Position numbers and translations under genes: made by a program
The notes under the pieces: model-generated
The model's input: the letters and a program-made list of their open reading frames with translations, nothing else
The model's database searches: none
Told to the model about the DNA's origin: nothing
Assembly: GCA_903813345.2 (NCBI GenBank)
Contig: CAIIXF020000011.1
Coordinates: 9,084,842 to 9,148,841, forward strand
Length of the DNA: 64,000 bases
Source of the DNA: Owenia fusiformis
Taxonomy: Eukaryota > Annelida > Polychaeta > Sabellida > Oweniidae
Direction of reading: 5' to 3'
Shown: positions 47,501-58,427 of the stretch, piece by piece
Numbering within the stretch: the stretch's first letter is position 1
Layout of the letters: the number at the start of each line of letters is the position of its first letter

Positions 47501-50500
47501 GGTGTACATCTGCCAGGACAATACAAGGTACATTTCCATAATTTGATTTTTGATTTTTGGAGCAACTTTTGTAACATTTTTGCATTGCAACTTTAGCATA
47601 CCCCTGGCGCAACTTTTTAGAAAATAAGTTGCAACTTTATCTGGTGTCAGTCTAATGGAAGTTTCAAGCACAGCTACCCATATGCTGGTGGCTGTGTGCA
47701 ATAGACTATCCAGTTGTGCCTATTTTTCAAACTTTGTGATTTGCACTGACAATTATTGAAGTTCATAGTATACTTGTACCTTCTAATTCATCTTCACTCA
47801 TGTCTGCATGAAAAAAGATATATTGCATTAGATGTAAATATAATATAATACTATCATGTTACAAACCATTTAATTTAAAATGGTAAAATGTGGTAAGAAC
47901 TTCCCAATGAGACAACTAGGAGGCTGAGAGACAACTGGATGGGAGGCAAAGAGACAACTACAGGTAAGTAGGAGGCATTGTAACAAATGAGTGAATTGGT
48001 AGGGAGATCCTAGGGTGTTTCATTTTTTGAACATTTTTTCTGATCAAGCTCTTCTTTTGCCCAACTGGTCTCCTGATAGTCTTAACTTAGCATAAAAAGT
48101 TTCAGCCAAATCAGGTGACGTTTAGACCTCCCTGTACCACATATTCTGGCACTCATTTGCTACCATGTTAATACTCATCTGGAAATTGCTGAAAGTGTCA
48201 ATTTCATCATGTTTGAGACCCATGTTCTAACAAAGGCATTACAGCGATTCGTATCAAAGGATAGGTATCGATATGGTTCTGAATTCAACAATGTTTTTCT
48301 CTTCAACCAATTATTGAAAACATTCTGTAAAAAAACATGGTCCTTTATGTAATGTTGACCGATTGAACAATTTAATGCAAAATGTCAACAGATTTTTTGT
48401 GCTTGGTTAGAACTATCTGGAAATCAGTTGGGCAAAAGAAGAGCTTGATCAGAAAAAGTCTGAAAAATGAAACACCCTTGGACAAGCCCATTGTATTCAA
48501 ATAATTTGTGTCCATATTCTCCCTGTCTCCCACCCAATCATCTTATCTCCAACACACTCATGGCATGTTTTTCAGAATAATTATACCATTATTACCATTA
48601 CATCTGCCTCAAGAAAATGAACTAGACAACAGCAACGCCAAAGCATATGAAATCCCATCGAACAGACATGGCTTGCATTTTTACAAAGTATATAGCAAAA
48701 ATGGCAGCCATTTTTCAAAATGGCCGCCTTCTACCAAAAGTGTCATTAGACAGTGTGCCATGCTTACAGTATTCACATACCAAATATGAACAAAATCACT
48801 CCACTACTTTTTGAGTTATAGTAATTTAAAACATGTTGCTATTACAGTTTTACATATTGGACAGGGTGTCCAAAAAAAACAAGACGGTAAGAAAGTTGAA
48901 TACATGTACTTCGGTCAATTTTGCAAATTTTGCCTTGACATTTTAGAATTATTTAGTTCATTCAATGTGAATTTTGTTGTACAAGTTTCATGGTACTCTG
49001 TCTATTTTGTCAAAAACTACAGTACCTTACAAAACATGCTCAAAATGGGCACTTCTCCTCTCTATGCACAAATGAATCCTGCGAACAAAGTTGTTAAAGA
49101 CCCTGACCTAAATGTGGATGGTACAAATTGGGATAGTTATTGCCCTCTTAAGATTGTTAGGGGCCTGGCAGATTTCTATCGAACTTTCACAACAGAATTC
49201 ACATTGGATAAACTAAATAATTCTGAAATTTCAAGGCAAAATATGCAAAACTGACTGAATTATTTAACTTTCTTAAGGTCATGTTTTTTGGAAACCCAGT
49301 ACCTAAATTACTGTAAAATAGGCACTAAAATGGCCGCCATTTTTAAATAAATGAGCAGCCATTTTGAAAATCAGCTATTGAGCAGAATTTCTACCCCCAT
49401 AGGGTATATGTGTACAAAATATGAACAAATTCGAGCCAACAGTATTTGAGTTATTGCCTGGACGGACGGAGCTGCGTTCCCTATATCCCTCCGAACTTCG
49501 TTCGATGGGATAATAAGGCGATGTCCTCAAATAAAACAGACCTTGCTAAATCTTTTGAAAAATCAACAACATTTTTTTATGAATTATCTAGTTGTGATTC
49601 TTTTAAATTTATGTAGAAAAATAGCAACTCCCAAGAGTAGCTCAAATCCCACCAAACAAAACATATTTTATCAAATAACTTCATGATAGAGATAACAAGG
49701 CATCTTGGCAAAATCTACACCCATGACATCTATGACATGACACCATAGTAGAAATTCCTTCTCAAGTATGAGTGCTTCGAAATTTTGACCAAATCCAATA
49801 GAATATAATAGAACTTTGACTAAAACTGTTATCACAATTGTTTTCAATTTGACTGGATTTTTTCTGAAAAAGAATGGGGTAAATCCTCATTGACAAAACA
49901 TTTAATATCTTAAAAGTTTAATTTATTCTTTGGAGGAAAACAATTCTAAGGTTGTAATTGGATGGACAGGCATACAGGCAAATGAATGGATAGACAAACT
50001 GATGGACAAACAAACAGATAGATGACTTTTCTATATCCCAACACAAACTTTGTTTGGTGGGATAATCATACAATAATCTAGTAATACACACCTGCAGCGG
50101 CTGCTAGCTCTAGTCCTGTTTCATCAAACTCTAATTGTGGTTCTTCGATGTTTTCTCGCCATTGCAACTCTTCTTCCGCACTTGACCTTGACTCATCTTC
50201 ACTGGTCACCAGATCTATAAATGCAGTTAAAAAGGTCAAAGTTGATAAAATTGTACTGTAGTACTGCACACAAGTGAGTTGTATTATAATCTCATTATTT
50301 GAGAATAGGAGAGATACACTGTACACAGGGAGAAATGGTTGAAAATAAATATTTCTGGTTATAGACATGGTTGCCTGGTCTAAAACCTTCTCTGGTGAAA
50401 TTTGAATGAAGGTCAATTCAAAGTCGATGTTTGAACCTTAAATGCCATGTTTAGACTGAGACTTTTTTGAGATTTCTCTCAGTAAGTATGTACATTTATG

Positions 50501-53500
50501 AGTTCAGATAACAGTGATACTGTTCTTCAGACAAGATAGTTCAGATACAAGAATTGATATCTACTTATTAACTTTATTATATCACTGTCATATTTCTCAC
50601 TCTCTGATTGGTCCATGTCCTACATGTGAAAAAAAATAACAAGCGATAATTCAACAACAGAAGTCATGTGACATCCGTTGAATATCAAATGATATTCACC
50701 AGTCACAACTTAGTCCAGTGTAATTTTTTAAATTTTATATATCCTCGGAAGTACATTGTTATGATTATGATTAAAGGCTGTACATGTACATGTATATAAC
50801 TATCAAAGTGATTTTCACTCCTTTTCAAAGCTTTAATACAGCATGTGCTGAGTATATATAACACTGGTTTTTACTTACGCATTTTGAGTGGATATTCATC
50901 AAAGAAAATAGAAATTGATAAAATATTGAGTGGGAGCTGTTACAATGACCCCTACTTTTAGCAATTTTCAGAAAGTTTCGTCTAGAGTATTTAATGAGGG
51001 TCCAACCTTAATTCAATTAATATAAAATTCCCATTTTTTGGCTTATTTCTTGAAAGCATTATACGCTATTATTATGATGAATCGATTGCAATATGATAGA
51101 ACGCTTATTTTAAAGAAGTTAGAGTTAATTTTATATATATAATGTGAAATAATTTGGGGAATCCAGTAACAGTTTGGAGGTTTCTCCAAATCTATCGTTG
51201 TTAGGGAAATGACGTCACATTAATTGGTTTTTCACAAGAGCGGGCTACAAGTATTACGTCATCAATATACAGGGCATATAAAAAAACGCAACAAGCAGTT
51301 ATCTTGTAAAATCACAAAACTAGTGATGACTACATCAATTTCATTTAATTTACCATGAAGCCACATCCCTCCTCTTTGCTATGATATGTCATTCATTCAC
51401 ATGTGGTCATGGTTGGGTGAGAAATCATTCCATTTGCACAGTGTGTCAAAATTGGCTCAGGACCAAGTTTTAGATATTGCAAAAATCAGTGCAAGGGCTA
51501 AGTGCCAATGGAAGTGTTCCTGACTTGAATTTTTGTGACTTTTTCTTTTGGAGCTATCTCAGGAGCATCTGTGCTAACAATTCCTCCACCAGATATTGCA
51601 AAATTTGGAGAAAGAATTGCCAATGGGCTGCTTTTCTCCGCTTTATCCCACATATGACTTAGGATTGAACCATGCATGACATGGAGAGATGAGCGCATCT
51701 TTATGTGCAAAGAGGTGGTGGCAATTTGGAGGGGTATAGGATGTATTCTTGTAGGAGAAGTATGAGTATGAACACTTTACTGTCTATGTCACACCTGCCA
51801 CACCTTCTTCTAATTGCTCTAATATGCTCCATGAACTGACTTTTGCAATGTTTAAAACTTGGGTCCGGGTTGAATTTTACCACTCTTTGCGAATTTAATG
51901 ATTATTCGGCCAGCCATGACTCCGAGTGAATGAATGGCATTCCATTGCAAAGAGGAGTAATTTGGCTTTTTGGTACAATGAATGAAATTGATGTAGTCAT
52001 CATTGGTTTTATGTTTTCTTCCAATATTGCATTGGGCCCCGTACAATGACTTTCACGATGTTTATCAATTGGTCCCGAGCTAATTTTGGCACACTTTGCA
52101 AAAGGAATGATTACTCGCCCAACCAGGACCCAATATCAACCGATATACCATTGGAAAGAGGAGACACATGGCTTTATGGTACATTGAATGAAATCAATGC
52201 TGTTATCACTGGTTTTGTGCTTTTCCGAGATAACAATCTGTTGCGTTTTTTTTATAGGCACTTACAGTATATCAAGAAAATATTGAAGAATATGGCAAAA
52301 ATTGACAAATCAATCAATTTTTTGACTGACGAGGAGTTACTTTATTTGCACATAGCCATCTTTTAGATAAATGGCTATGCAAAATACGATATTCCCAGTC
52401 CTTTATAAAGGTCTTTTGTAAAAATGTAAGAAATCTTGGAAACATTTACCCTACTTCAATCGATGCATAACATTCTAAAGTATTGTTTTTCTAACCATAT
52501 CGGGCTATCCGGAGTCGGGAGACAGTGTAATTGACGAAAAAATGTTGAAGAGTTGATAATTTTCAAGATGGCTTCCAGAGCTGTCAAGTGTCCCGCGAAT
52601 GGCGGGATTATCCTGCGAATTTGGCTAATTCGCGTGTCCCGCAATGTCCCGCGAAGTCCCGCAAATGTCGGCTTTGACCTCCGCGAATTTTCAAAATTGT
52701 AACAATCCCCGAGGTTAAATAATTGTGATTATCTTGTGATATAAGAAGCTAAGTTTTTGCGCTTTTGAGGAGTAAAGTTTACCTAATTCGAAAAGTGCTG
52801 CCAAACTCCCAGTGCATCAGATCATCGAAGACTGCTTTTGAAAAGAGCATATAGTCCATTTATAAAACTGTGATTTTGATCCAAATAACACCATATAGTC
52901 GGCTTCTCAAGTACCTATTATGCCGTTATTTGGTATCAAAATAAAGAGGAAGAGTGCAATTTTCATTTTAATTACGAAAATAGGGATGTATGTCACGTAT
53001 AGTTCCAACGTTGGCCTTTTTACTACGCGTGTCACGGCCTTCATCTAAGAACTGAGCAAATGTTAGCAAACGCGAGTTCCAATAAATGAACACTGATATC
53101 TCGAAAAGAAACCTGACTCCCTATAATTTGATGTAGATTTATCAAACCCCGATATGAATAGGTACATTTTAATATGTAACACTATGGGGGAGTAAATGTT
53201 TCATAGTTGGTCACGAACACCATAAGTGCAAAGTATTGTTCAGAATTTTTGAATTTCGTGTTGGATTACGGTACTCACAACTAAAGCGTGTTTTTTTGAT
53301 ACAGGGTGGTCAAAAAATGGAAACCCTGCATTTTCCTTATATCTTTGTCACTTTAAGAGATTACTCCCTGATATTTCACACATTTGTACATCATTATTTT
53401 TCTACGACCCTATCATATTTCATGACCATCGGACTAATAGACACAATTTTACAGCACTAAAAATAACATGCTTCTGATTTGGCCATTATCGCGCTGAGGG

Positions 53501-55769
53501 CAAAACAGCACAGTTGTCAATGAGCCGAATGCACTCCTCAGCAGGTATGAATGAATGAATGACACAAATAATCTCACTTTTGAGGTTTGCAATTGTCCTG
53601 AGGTCATTCTCATATACTCTATCTCTGCCATATCCCCACAGGTAGGGACATTTTAGACGATGAGTCAAGTTTCCTCACAACCCAATAGTGGCCACTGGGC
53701 ATGTTCTTTAGAGTACTGTAACGTTGTGACTATCAATCTGATGGTCGGGAAATAAAATAAGCTGGAAGCAAATTGAATGATGTACAAAAGTGTAAAATAT
53801 CAGGGAGTTATTTTTTAAAATGACAAAGATATGAGGAAAATGGTATTAGGGTTTCCATATTTTTGACCACCCTGTAGTTTAATTATATTTCTTTGCGTAT
53901 TGTGTGGAATTGTGTTGACGTTTACTAAGCCAAGTGCATTATATTTGATAAATCAGTATCTGAAAGTTTGGTTTGAGAACTTTTACATTAAGCCCCAATC
54001 CCTTTCAAGAATGTCTTGCGACATCCCGCAAATTTAGGTACATGTCCCGCAAATCCCGCGAATTTAGGGCACTTTGACTAAAAAAATCTGTCCCTCTATG
54101 AAGTCTTTGGTGGTAACCCTATTAACTGTCCCGCAATTAGCGTGTTTGTCCCTCGAATGGTCCCGCGAAATCCCGCGAATTTGATCAAAATTTGACCTAT
54201 TAGCGCAATCACGCAAATCCCTTAAATGTCCCGCGAAATCCCGCGAATTTTTGGCACTGGGTCTAAAAATTCTGTCCCGCGAGAAAATCTTTGGGGGTTG
54301 ACAGTACTGGGCTTCTCAGGAAGTTTGGTAACGCGCATGCACCTCCATGCCATGAGATTTCCGCTGCCGGTTCCACGCATGCGCATTGGCAAGACTTCCT
54401 GGTCAGACGACATGGAAAATAACGAGTTCCAAATACATTTTTCGTCAATTACACTGTCTCCCGACTCCAGATAGTGTGATATGATTAGTACATCAATACT
54501 TTATGATGTTATACATCGATTGAAGTAGTGTAAGTGTTCCCACAATTTCTTATATTTTTGTAAAATACCTTTACATGGACTGGGTATCAACATGCAAAGC
54601 TACATTGTATCTCTCAGGAGATAGCATAGGCTAAGGGTTAAGTAATAGTAAGCTGTATACAGAAGAGACAGGTGAACAACTAGGATTTAGGCCACTTGTT
54701 AACATGGTGATTTTAACATTATTTGTGTATAATTTGCAAAAAACAATGCAGAGTTGATCCAAAATTGATAGTTCTCAATTCTAACCTATGAATCAACCAC
54801 ATTCAAGTGATATAGAGTGAATAAAGCCGTCTTGAGGTGAGATATTCTGAAAATCTACAATTGCCTGGCAAGTTACCCGGATTTCCGTGTTGAATCATGA
54901 ATGGAAGTTTGAAACAAGGAATTTGATTGGTTCCTGCTAACCGCCGCCAGTGACACCTATCTGGTTCTCTAAAATGTAATTCATTTTCTAGAAATAACAA
55001 TCAATTAAAGTGTACAAAACTATGAAAGGTTTACTTAATAATTATTTATCAAAACATCTGATTCATATAATATCTTTTTAAACCCAATTTAAATGGTGAA
55101 ATTTCAATCTTTCCATGTGTCCGGAAGTTTCAACTTGCCGGGCAATTGCAGGTTCGTACAGTTGGTGTTTTTTTATGCTGTCTTATCGAAGAGTTAGGAT
55201 ATAGATTTGAAATATTCAACAATCTACGTTTCGAAAACACTTTGGAGAAGATTCTTGGGAGATTTGGTGGTACGACTCGATACCAGTAAGGAGAACTCGT
55301 ACCAAGACGGCAAGTTTTTGAAAAAATTTTCAATCCTAATTGTTTACCTGTCTCTTCTGTATACAGCTTACTATTACTTAACCCTTAGCCTATGGGAGAT
55401 AGCTTTGTGCAAACTAAGTAAACGAGGAGCATGAATTAAATCGACATCATAGGCCAAGGAAAAAGTAATAGTAAGCTGTATATAGAAGAGATATACGGCT
55501 TACTATTACTTTACCCTTGGCCTATGATCGACATAATGCTTATTTTATACACTCAAGAAAGCACAGACGTCAAATACATTCTTCGAAAGGGACAAACATG
55601 GAAATACACAGATCGCAGGATAATTTTTTGCAGATTACCTACATATGAAGTTTAATTTATAAACATAAACAAGTCAACATACATTACCTTTTTCTGGGGT
55701 TATGTTGTTTAGAGATTCATAAAGTTTCGGTTTATCAATTCCAATATTTTCCGGGTTGTTGTCATCCAT
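32505..55769 (-). CDS. ARHGAP1: Rho GTPase-activating protein 1-like (p50RhoGAP/Cdc42GAP), 14 exons
   Basis: Accelerates GTP hydrolysis on Cdc42/Rho GTPases; cytosolic and membrane-associated. Exons in transcript order: 55769-55688, 50214-50092, 47803-47780, 45725-45705, 39320-39211, 38893-38733, 38518-38387, 37544-37458, 36918-36820, 36526-36422, 35343-35192, 33863-33735, 33211-33105, 32714-32505. All junctions are GT-AG and phases agree (1542 nt, 513 aa; human 439). Residues about 135-285 form a BCH/CRAL-TRIO lipid-binding domain ([60 protein letters not shown]). Residues about 305-500 form Rho[14 protein letters not shown] with the arginine finger about R348, [19 protein letters not shown], and [20 protein letters not shown]. 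The Pro-rich SH3-binding linker of the human protein is reduced to [10 protein letters not shown]. The start codon at 55767-55769 has an acidic N-terminus ([10 protein letters not shown]) and a CCGGAAG ETS-type motif just upstream. ARHGAP8 is the related alternative; the overall match is better to ARHGAP1. Confidence 0.95.
33842..34985 (-). repeat. ~90-bp minisatellite made from a RhoGAP exon's 3' splice site
   Basis: Thirteen copies of an 89-90-bp unit; TGGTCAAAGTCAAC starts at 33842, 33932, 34021, 34111, 34201, 34290, 34380, 34470, 34560, 34650, 34740, 34830 and 34920. The first copy is the true start of exon 12. Each unit on the minus strand holds TTGAGATTGCA.., TTATGTAAATGTTGCTCAG and then about 38 nt of exon sequence starting GTGAACAWGTTGACTTTGAC. 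The twelve extra copies lie upstream in the transcript, in intron 11. Units are 95% or more alike, so expansion is recent. Confidence 0.95.
37671..38229. mobile_element. Mariner-type MITE, ARHGAP1 intron 7
   Basis: TACAGGGTGGGCCAAAAAAA at the left and TATTGGTCCACCCTGTA at the right form inverted ends bounded by TA. Length is about 555 bp, A/T-rich. I could not find a transposase fragment inside. Confidence 0.7.
39415..40230. mobile_element. 'ATCCCACC' family element with about five internal ~145-bp modules
   Basis: Left terminal module CAACTCCACGGAGTTGCAAA-like then TCCCACCAAACAAACC; right end CTATATCCCTCTTGAACTTC then GTTCTGTGGGATAG. In between, about five tandem units carry CATATAAAATTTGAACCAAATC, TTTGAGTTATCAAAG, AAATGGTGGCCATTTTGAAA and CAGCTGCCATCTTGAAAATTC (each cited in parts). 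It lies 95 bp from ARHGAP1 exon 5. Relatives are at 8097 and 49615. Confidence 0.65.
42245..43495. repeat. 33-bp minisatellite with 66-bp higher-order unit, ARHGAP1 intron 4
   Basis: About 38 units alternating AACACCAAGAATGAATAGAT+GGTAGATATGGTC and AACAGCAAGAATAAATAGAT+GGTGAGAATGGCC. A short outlier is at 43917-44008. Because 33 is divisible by three, the minus strand stays open in two frames (424 and 398 codons) as 11-residue repeats such as [11 protein letters not shown]. It is an intronic satellite, not a gene. Confidence 0.95.
45100..45555. repeat. 46-bp minisatellite, ARHGAP1 intron 4
   Basis: About ten units of TGTATCCTTGTTCACTTGTA + ATGCAGCAAGATAATTGAAT + TGATAA, with an exact period of 46 bp (CTTG at 45121, 45167, 45213, 45259, 45305, 45351 and 45397). 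It ends 150 bp downstream (in transcript order) of the 21-nt micro-exon 45705-45725. Confidence 0.95.
45755..46215. repeat. 53-bp minisatellite, ARHGAP1 intron 3
   Basis: About eight units of TATATAGAAATAGGAACTTA + ATGTACACCAAAGAACAACA + TCATTTTGTACGA, with period 53 (GAAC at 45888, 45941, 45994, 46047; GATC at 46100). It sits about 30 bp from the acceptor of the 21-nt micro-exon. Confidence 0.95.
47230..47265 (+). repeat. Isolated mariner-type terminal repeat
   Basis: TACAGGGTGGGCCAAAAAAT resembles the ends of the MITE at 37671. I could not find a partner end downstream, so this is a truncated or diverged insertion. The rest of ARHGAP1 intron 3 (47266-47779) shows nothing I recognise. Confidence 0.5.
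48010..48480. mobile_element. MITE with ~55-bp TIRs, ARHGAP1 intron 2
   Basis: AGGGTGTTTCATTTTTTGAA then TTTTTTCTGATCAAGCTCTT and CTTTTGCCCAACTG at the left is mirrored by CAGTTGGGCAAAAGAAGAGC, TTGATCAGAAAAAG and TGAAAAATGAAACACCCT at the right. It is 470 bp long. I see neither a target duplication nor an ORF. Confidence 0.65.
48648..49512. mobile_element. 'ATCCCATCGA' family element split by a 450-bp MITE
   Basis: Outer ends AAATCCCATCGAAC and CCGAACTTCGTTCGATGGGAT, with the family modules ATGGCAGCCATTTTTC, GTGTCATTAGACAGTGTGCC and GGACGGACGGAGC. At 48853-49308 an element begins ACAGGGTGTCCAAAAAAAAC, then GTAAGAAAGTTGAA and CAATTTTGCAAATTTTGCCT. It ends with the inverse of these, and so splits the outer copy. 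The insert is open for 147 codons, but I do not recognise the peptide. Confidence 0.6.
49615..50066. mobile_element. 'ATCCCACC' family element next to ARHGAP1 exon 2
   Basis: Left AGCAACTCCCAAGAGTAGCT then CAAATCCCACCAAACAAA; right CTATATCCCAACACAAACTT then TGTTTGGTGGGAT. A TGGACAGGCATACAGG / GATGGACAAACAAAC stretch lies near the right end. It stops about 25 bp from the donor of exon 2 (50092). Confidence 0.6.
51268..52264. mobile_element. Mariner-like fold-back MITE (copy 2), ARHGAP1 intron 1
   Basis: Begins TACAGGGCATATAAAAAAAC then GCAACAAG, and ends GTTGCG-T-run-ATAGGCACTTA. The plus strand near 51515-51640 reads [20 protein letters not shown], then [18 protein letters not shown], the mariner-type C-terminal block. 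It is the same element as 19880-20779 but inverted, about 100 bp longer and more decayed. Confidence 0.75.
52393..54589. mobile_element. 2.2-kb fold-back element rich in TCCCGCGAA motifs, ARHGAP1 intron 1
   Basis: The TIRs of about 150 bp share CTACTTCAATCGAT, AAAGTATTG and GGAGTCGGGAGACAGTGTAA + TTGACGAAAAA (left about 52394-52545, right about 54430-54588). The interior contains fourteen TCCCGC/GCGGGA cores: five at 52590-52670 and nine at 54015-54280, usually as TCCCGCGAATTT or TCCCGCGAAATCCCGCGAA. It is unusually CpG-rich for this window. A mariner-type MITE (53300-53876) is inserted in the middle. An NRF1-like ACGCATGCGCA is at about 54374. Confidence 0.7.
53300..53876. mobile_element. 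Mariner-like fold-back MITE, third family, nested
   Basis: TACAGGGTGGTCAAAAAATG then GAAACCCT, mirrored by AGGGTTTCCATATTTTTGAC then CACCCTGTA. The arms are about 140 bp and bounded by TA. On the minus strand (53668-53486) it encodes [20 protein letters not shown] then ANLKSEI, which resembles the FLWGYLKD.VY.N.P.T..ELK end of mariner transposases. The upstream catalytic blocks are absent. Confidence 0.75.
54626..55530. repeat. Fold-back tract plus a compact hairpin near ARHGAP1 exon 1
   Basis: AGGCTAAGGGTTAAGTAATA then GTAAGCTGTATACAGAAGAG (54626-54672) is mirrored at 55346-55394. ACAATTGCCTGGCAAGTTAC (about 54858) is loosely mirrored at about 55133. Next to it, 55446-55530 is a near-perfect stem-loop: ATCATAGGCCAAGG, AGTAATAGTAAGC, a loop of about 20 nt, then the complements. 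The hairpin looks like a deletion derivative of the larger fold-back. Confidence 0.65.
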
Positions 55770-57020
55770 TATTTTAGCTTCCGGTCCAGGGAAATAAATT
55801 ACCCCATTGAATAGTCATGAAACTTGTGTTTTTGAAATTCTCCAAATTATTACAGTAGTGTGCCGATACTATATCTAGAATAACCTCGGCGTTGGGCTAA
55901 GATCTACCAAGAAGTCCATCCAAAAATGTCCGATCTCAATCTGTCATTTTTAGAATCTTTTCAGAAACTTGATCTACTGCAGCGGTAGCTATATATAACC
56001 GTAGTATGGATGATTGGAAGCCAGCGTTCTAACTCGATGGTGGAGACTTTGAGCAAGCGATGTTTTTCACCACAGAGACATGTAGCACTATGATATGAGA
56101 TGAGCACTATGATAGGCCATATAGTATAATAATAATATCTATATAAAGCCCCATATCAGTCATCATAAACAATACCATATAAGGTGCTACAAGATCCTGT
56201 GTTTTTCACAACGCAACCGTGAACGCAAAGTCAATGAATCAATACAGCAATGAGTATTTAGCGCGCATATAAAACAAGCGATACTTAGTCTATTTATACA
56301 ACTACATCAATAATCTGCAAAAGGCTAATAAGCCGATATATAGCAGATATATAGTCCGCTTTTTTAACTACCCGCGGGAAAGTGAATTGCATAACATATA
56401 AAAGTATTCCCCCTAGATATCACAAAAAGTAACAATGAGCCCATGCGTTGCAAATTAGATGCTCACACGTTTTCAACAAAAGCAGTTCATCCAAGCACAC
56501 TTACACTGCTAACTACGATGTGTCAAACTTGTTGGGTAACCGCGCCAGCTTGTTGCTTGTGCACCACAGAAGTTGGATTGCAATATGAATAAACTGTCGT
56601 GTTTTTCAAAAGATTTGTGTGAGTGTAAGTGCGCTCGGATAAGGTTTTTTGTTGAAACCATGCGACCATGTAATTTGCCCTACAGGCCTTTTTGTTCTTT
56701 TTCTTGATACCTTGGGGAAATCTCATTACCTATGACGCAATGCACCACCGTCGAAGGCGATTCAAAAAAGCAGCAATAGTTTAACAATGATAGAATTTGA
56801 ATAGAATATAATCTGAACCTTAATATTTAACTCAAATTGAAAAGAAACTCCCTGGTTGGCCCATGTACCTCCTAGGAAGTTGAAATACCCTGGAACGATT
56901 GTAAGGCTACCGCTTTGACTTTGTCCCTCTTTAAATACCAGTAATACAAGCATGTTACTGTGCACTGGGACATTTTACATTAAAAAATTTACAATAGACC
57001 TATTGCTTAAAATACAATTG
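55770..57020. other. ARHGAP1 upstream region
   Basis: On the minus strand an ETS-type CCGGAAG (about 55782) precedes the start codon. No TATA box is evident. The remainder shows no recognisable gene or repeat. Confidence 0.4.
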
Positions 57021-57023
57021 AGC

Positions 57024-57745
57024 TTAATTGTTAACAAAAGATTTAAAACTTGATAAGCTATCACTGTCTAAAATACCACTAGGCAGAGTGTTCCATTTTA
57101 CTATTGTCCTTGGAAAGTAGATAAACTTGTATGCATCCGTTCTGGCAGCTGGTTGGATGAATTTGGATGGATGAAACTGTCTTGTGATTGTGTTTGTTTG
57201 AGGGCCGGAGTATGTGGGTATAGAGATTGCTGCTAGTTGTGAGTTTCTTTGTAGAAAAGGGAAAGTCTTGAGGCCTCCGTTCCCGATTGTAGCGATTCCC
57301 ACTGCAGGTGTTGGAGGGCTTGGGTGACACAGCCTGGTTCCCTAGTGTGAAATTTGGTAACAAATCTGGCTGCTCCCCTTTGTACCTGTACGGAGGAAGC
57401 CTAGAACCTTGTTAGATTTAGATACTACTGTTTGTATGTGTGTGGTCCAGTTGAAGTTGTTCGTGATTACAATTCCTAGATATGGAATGTGAGTCACAGA
57501 TTTTGATTCTTCCCCTAACATAGTGTACTTGTGTGTGATTGGTGATTTATGTCTGTGAAAACTCAGTACATAGCATTTCATTTGCCATGCATTTGCCCAG
57601 GAGACCATTTTCAAGGTCATCCTGGAGTGTTAGTGCACCCTGTTGGTTATCGACAAACATGAAGAGGAGGCTATCATCTGCAAATAGTTTGAGGCTGGTT
57701 GTTGATGATAAGTCGCTGCCCATATCATCGATATAGACAAGGATT
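57024..57745 (-). pseudogene. 5'-truncated non-LTR retrotransposon (LINE) reverse transcriptase, C-terminal part
   Basis: Minus-strand fragments in order: LKLFADDSLLF with the catalytic FADD box (about 57700), a GALTLQDDLENGLL stretch, then after a frameshift WANAWQMKCYVLSFHRHKSP, LGIVITNNFNWTTHI, SKSNKVLGFLR and, in another frame, a C-terminal end TRQFHPSKFIQPAARTDAYK then FPRTIVKWNTLP. These are the fingers-to-thumb end of CR1/L2/Jockey-group LINEs. At least three frameshifts; no endonuclease domain. I see no poly(A) tail. Confidence 0.85.
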
Positions 57746-58261
57746 TTCTTAAAAGCCCATGGTTTTGTGTTTAGAAAGGGAGATTTTCAATTTCACATTA
57801 GTGTCAACGGGAATCATCATACTCATATCTATTCAAAACTATGCTGGTAATTTTGATTTTGTAACAATGGCTTGACTCCATTAATGATGAATGCCAGGAT
57901 TATTGTACTCAAGGAATAAAGATTTGTCACAATACTGTTACACTTGTACTCAGGTAATAACGAATATCACATGTCACACTTAGATAACGATGGACATCAC
58001 AACAGTTGTACTTGGGAAGATGAACATCATACTACACCACGTGGACGCTGTTGACGACTATGAATACTACTTTACATTTGTAAGTCTATCCCACAAAAAC
58101 TTGATATGTCTCCAATCGGGGCAATAGAAGGCCACGTGTAAATCCTTCCTTAGAGAACTTCACATTACTGAACATAACAACACGAAACACTCCAGGATGC
58201 ACAACAGATAAACGTGATTAATAAATGCAAACATATTTATATGAGTGAACAGTGAGTGAAA

Positions 58262-58427
58262 TACTAAGGATATGGAATGATGCCAATTGATTTCTATACT
58301 AATGAATCCTACCTGTAGATTATATTGAATGATCAAATGATCATACTAAGGATATGGAATGATGCCAATTGATTTCTATACTAATGAATCCTACCTGTAG
58401 ATTATATTGAATGATCAAAATTCACGT
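58262..58427. repeat. 83-bp tandem duplication
   Basis: ACTAAGGATATGGAATGATG then CCAATTGATTTCTATACTAA and TGAATCCTACCTGTAGATTA recur twice head to tail with no differences that I could see, so the duplication is young. Confidence 0.85.

Noticed and set aside
48811-49254. 147-codon plus-strand ORF
   Set aside because: It runs across the border of a MITE and its host element, and both ends are inverted-repeat sequence; no recognised domain.
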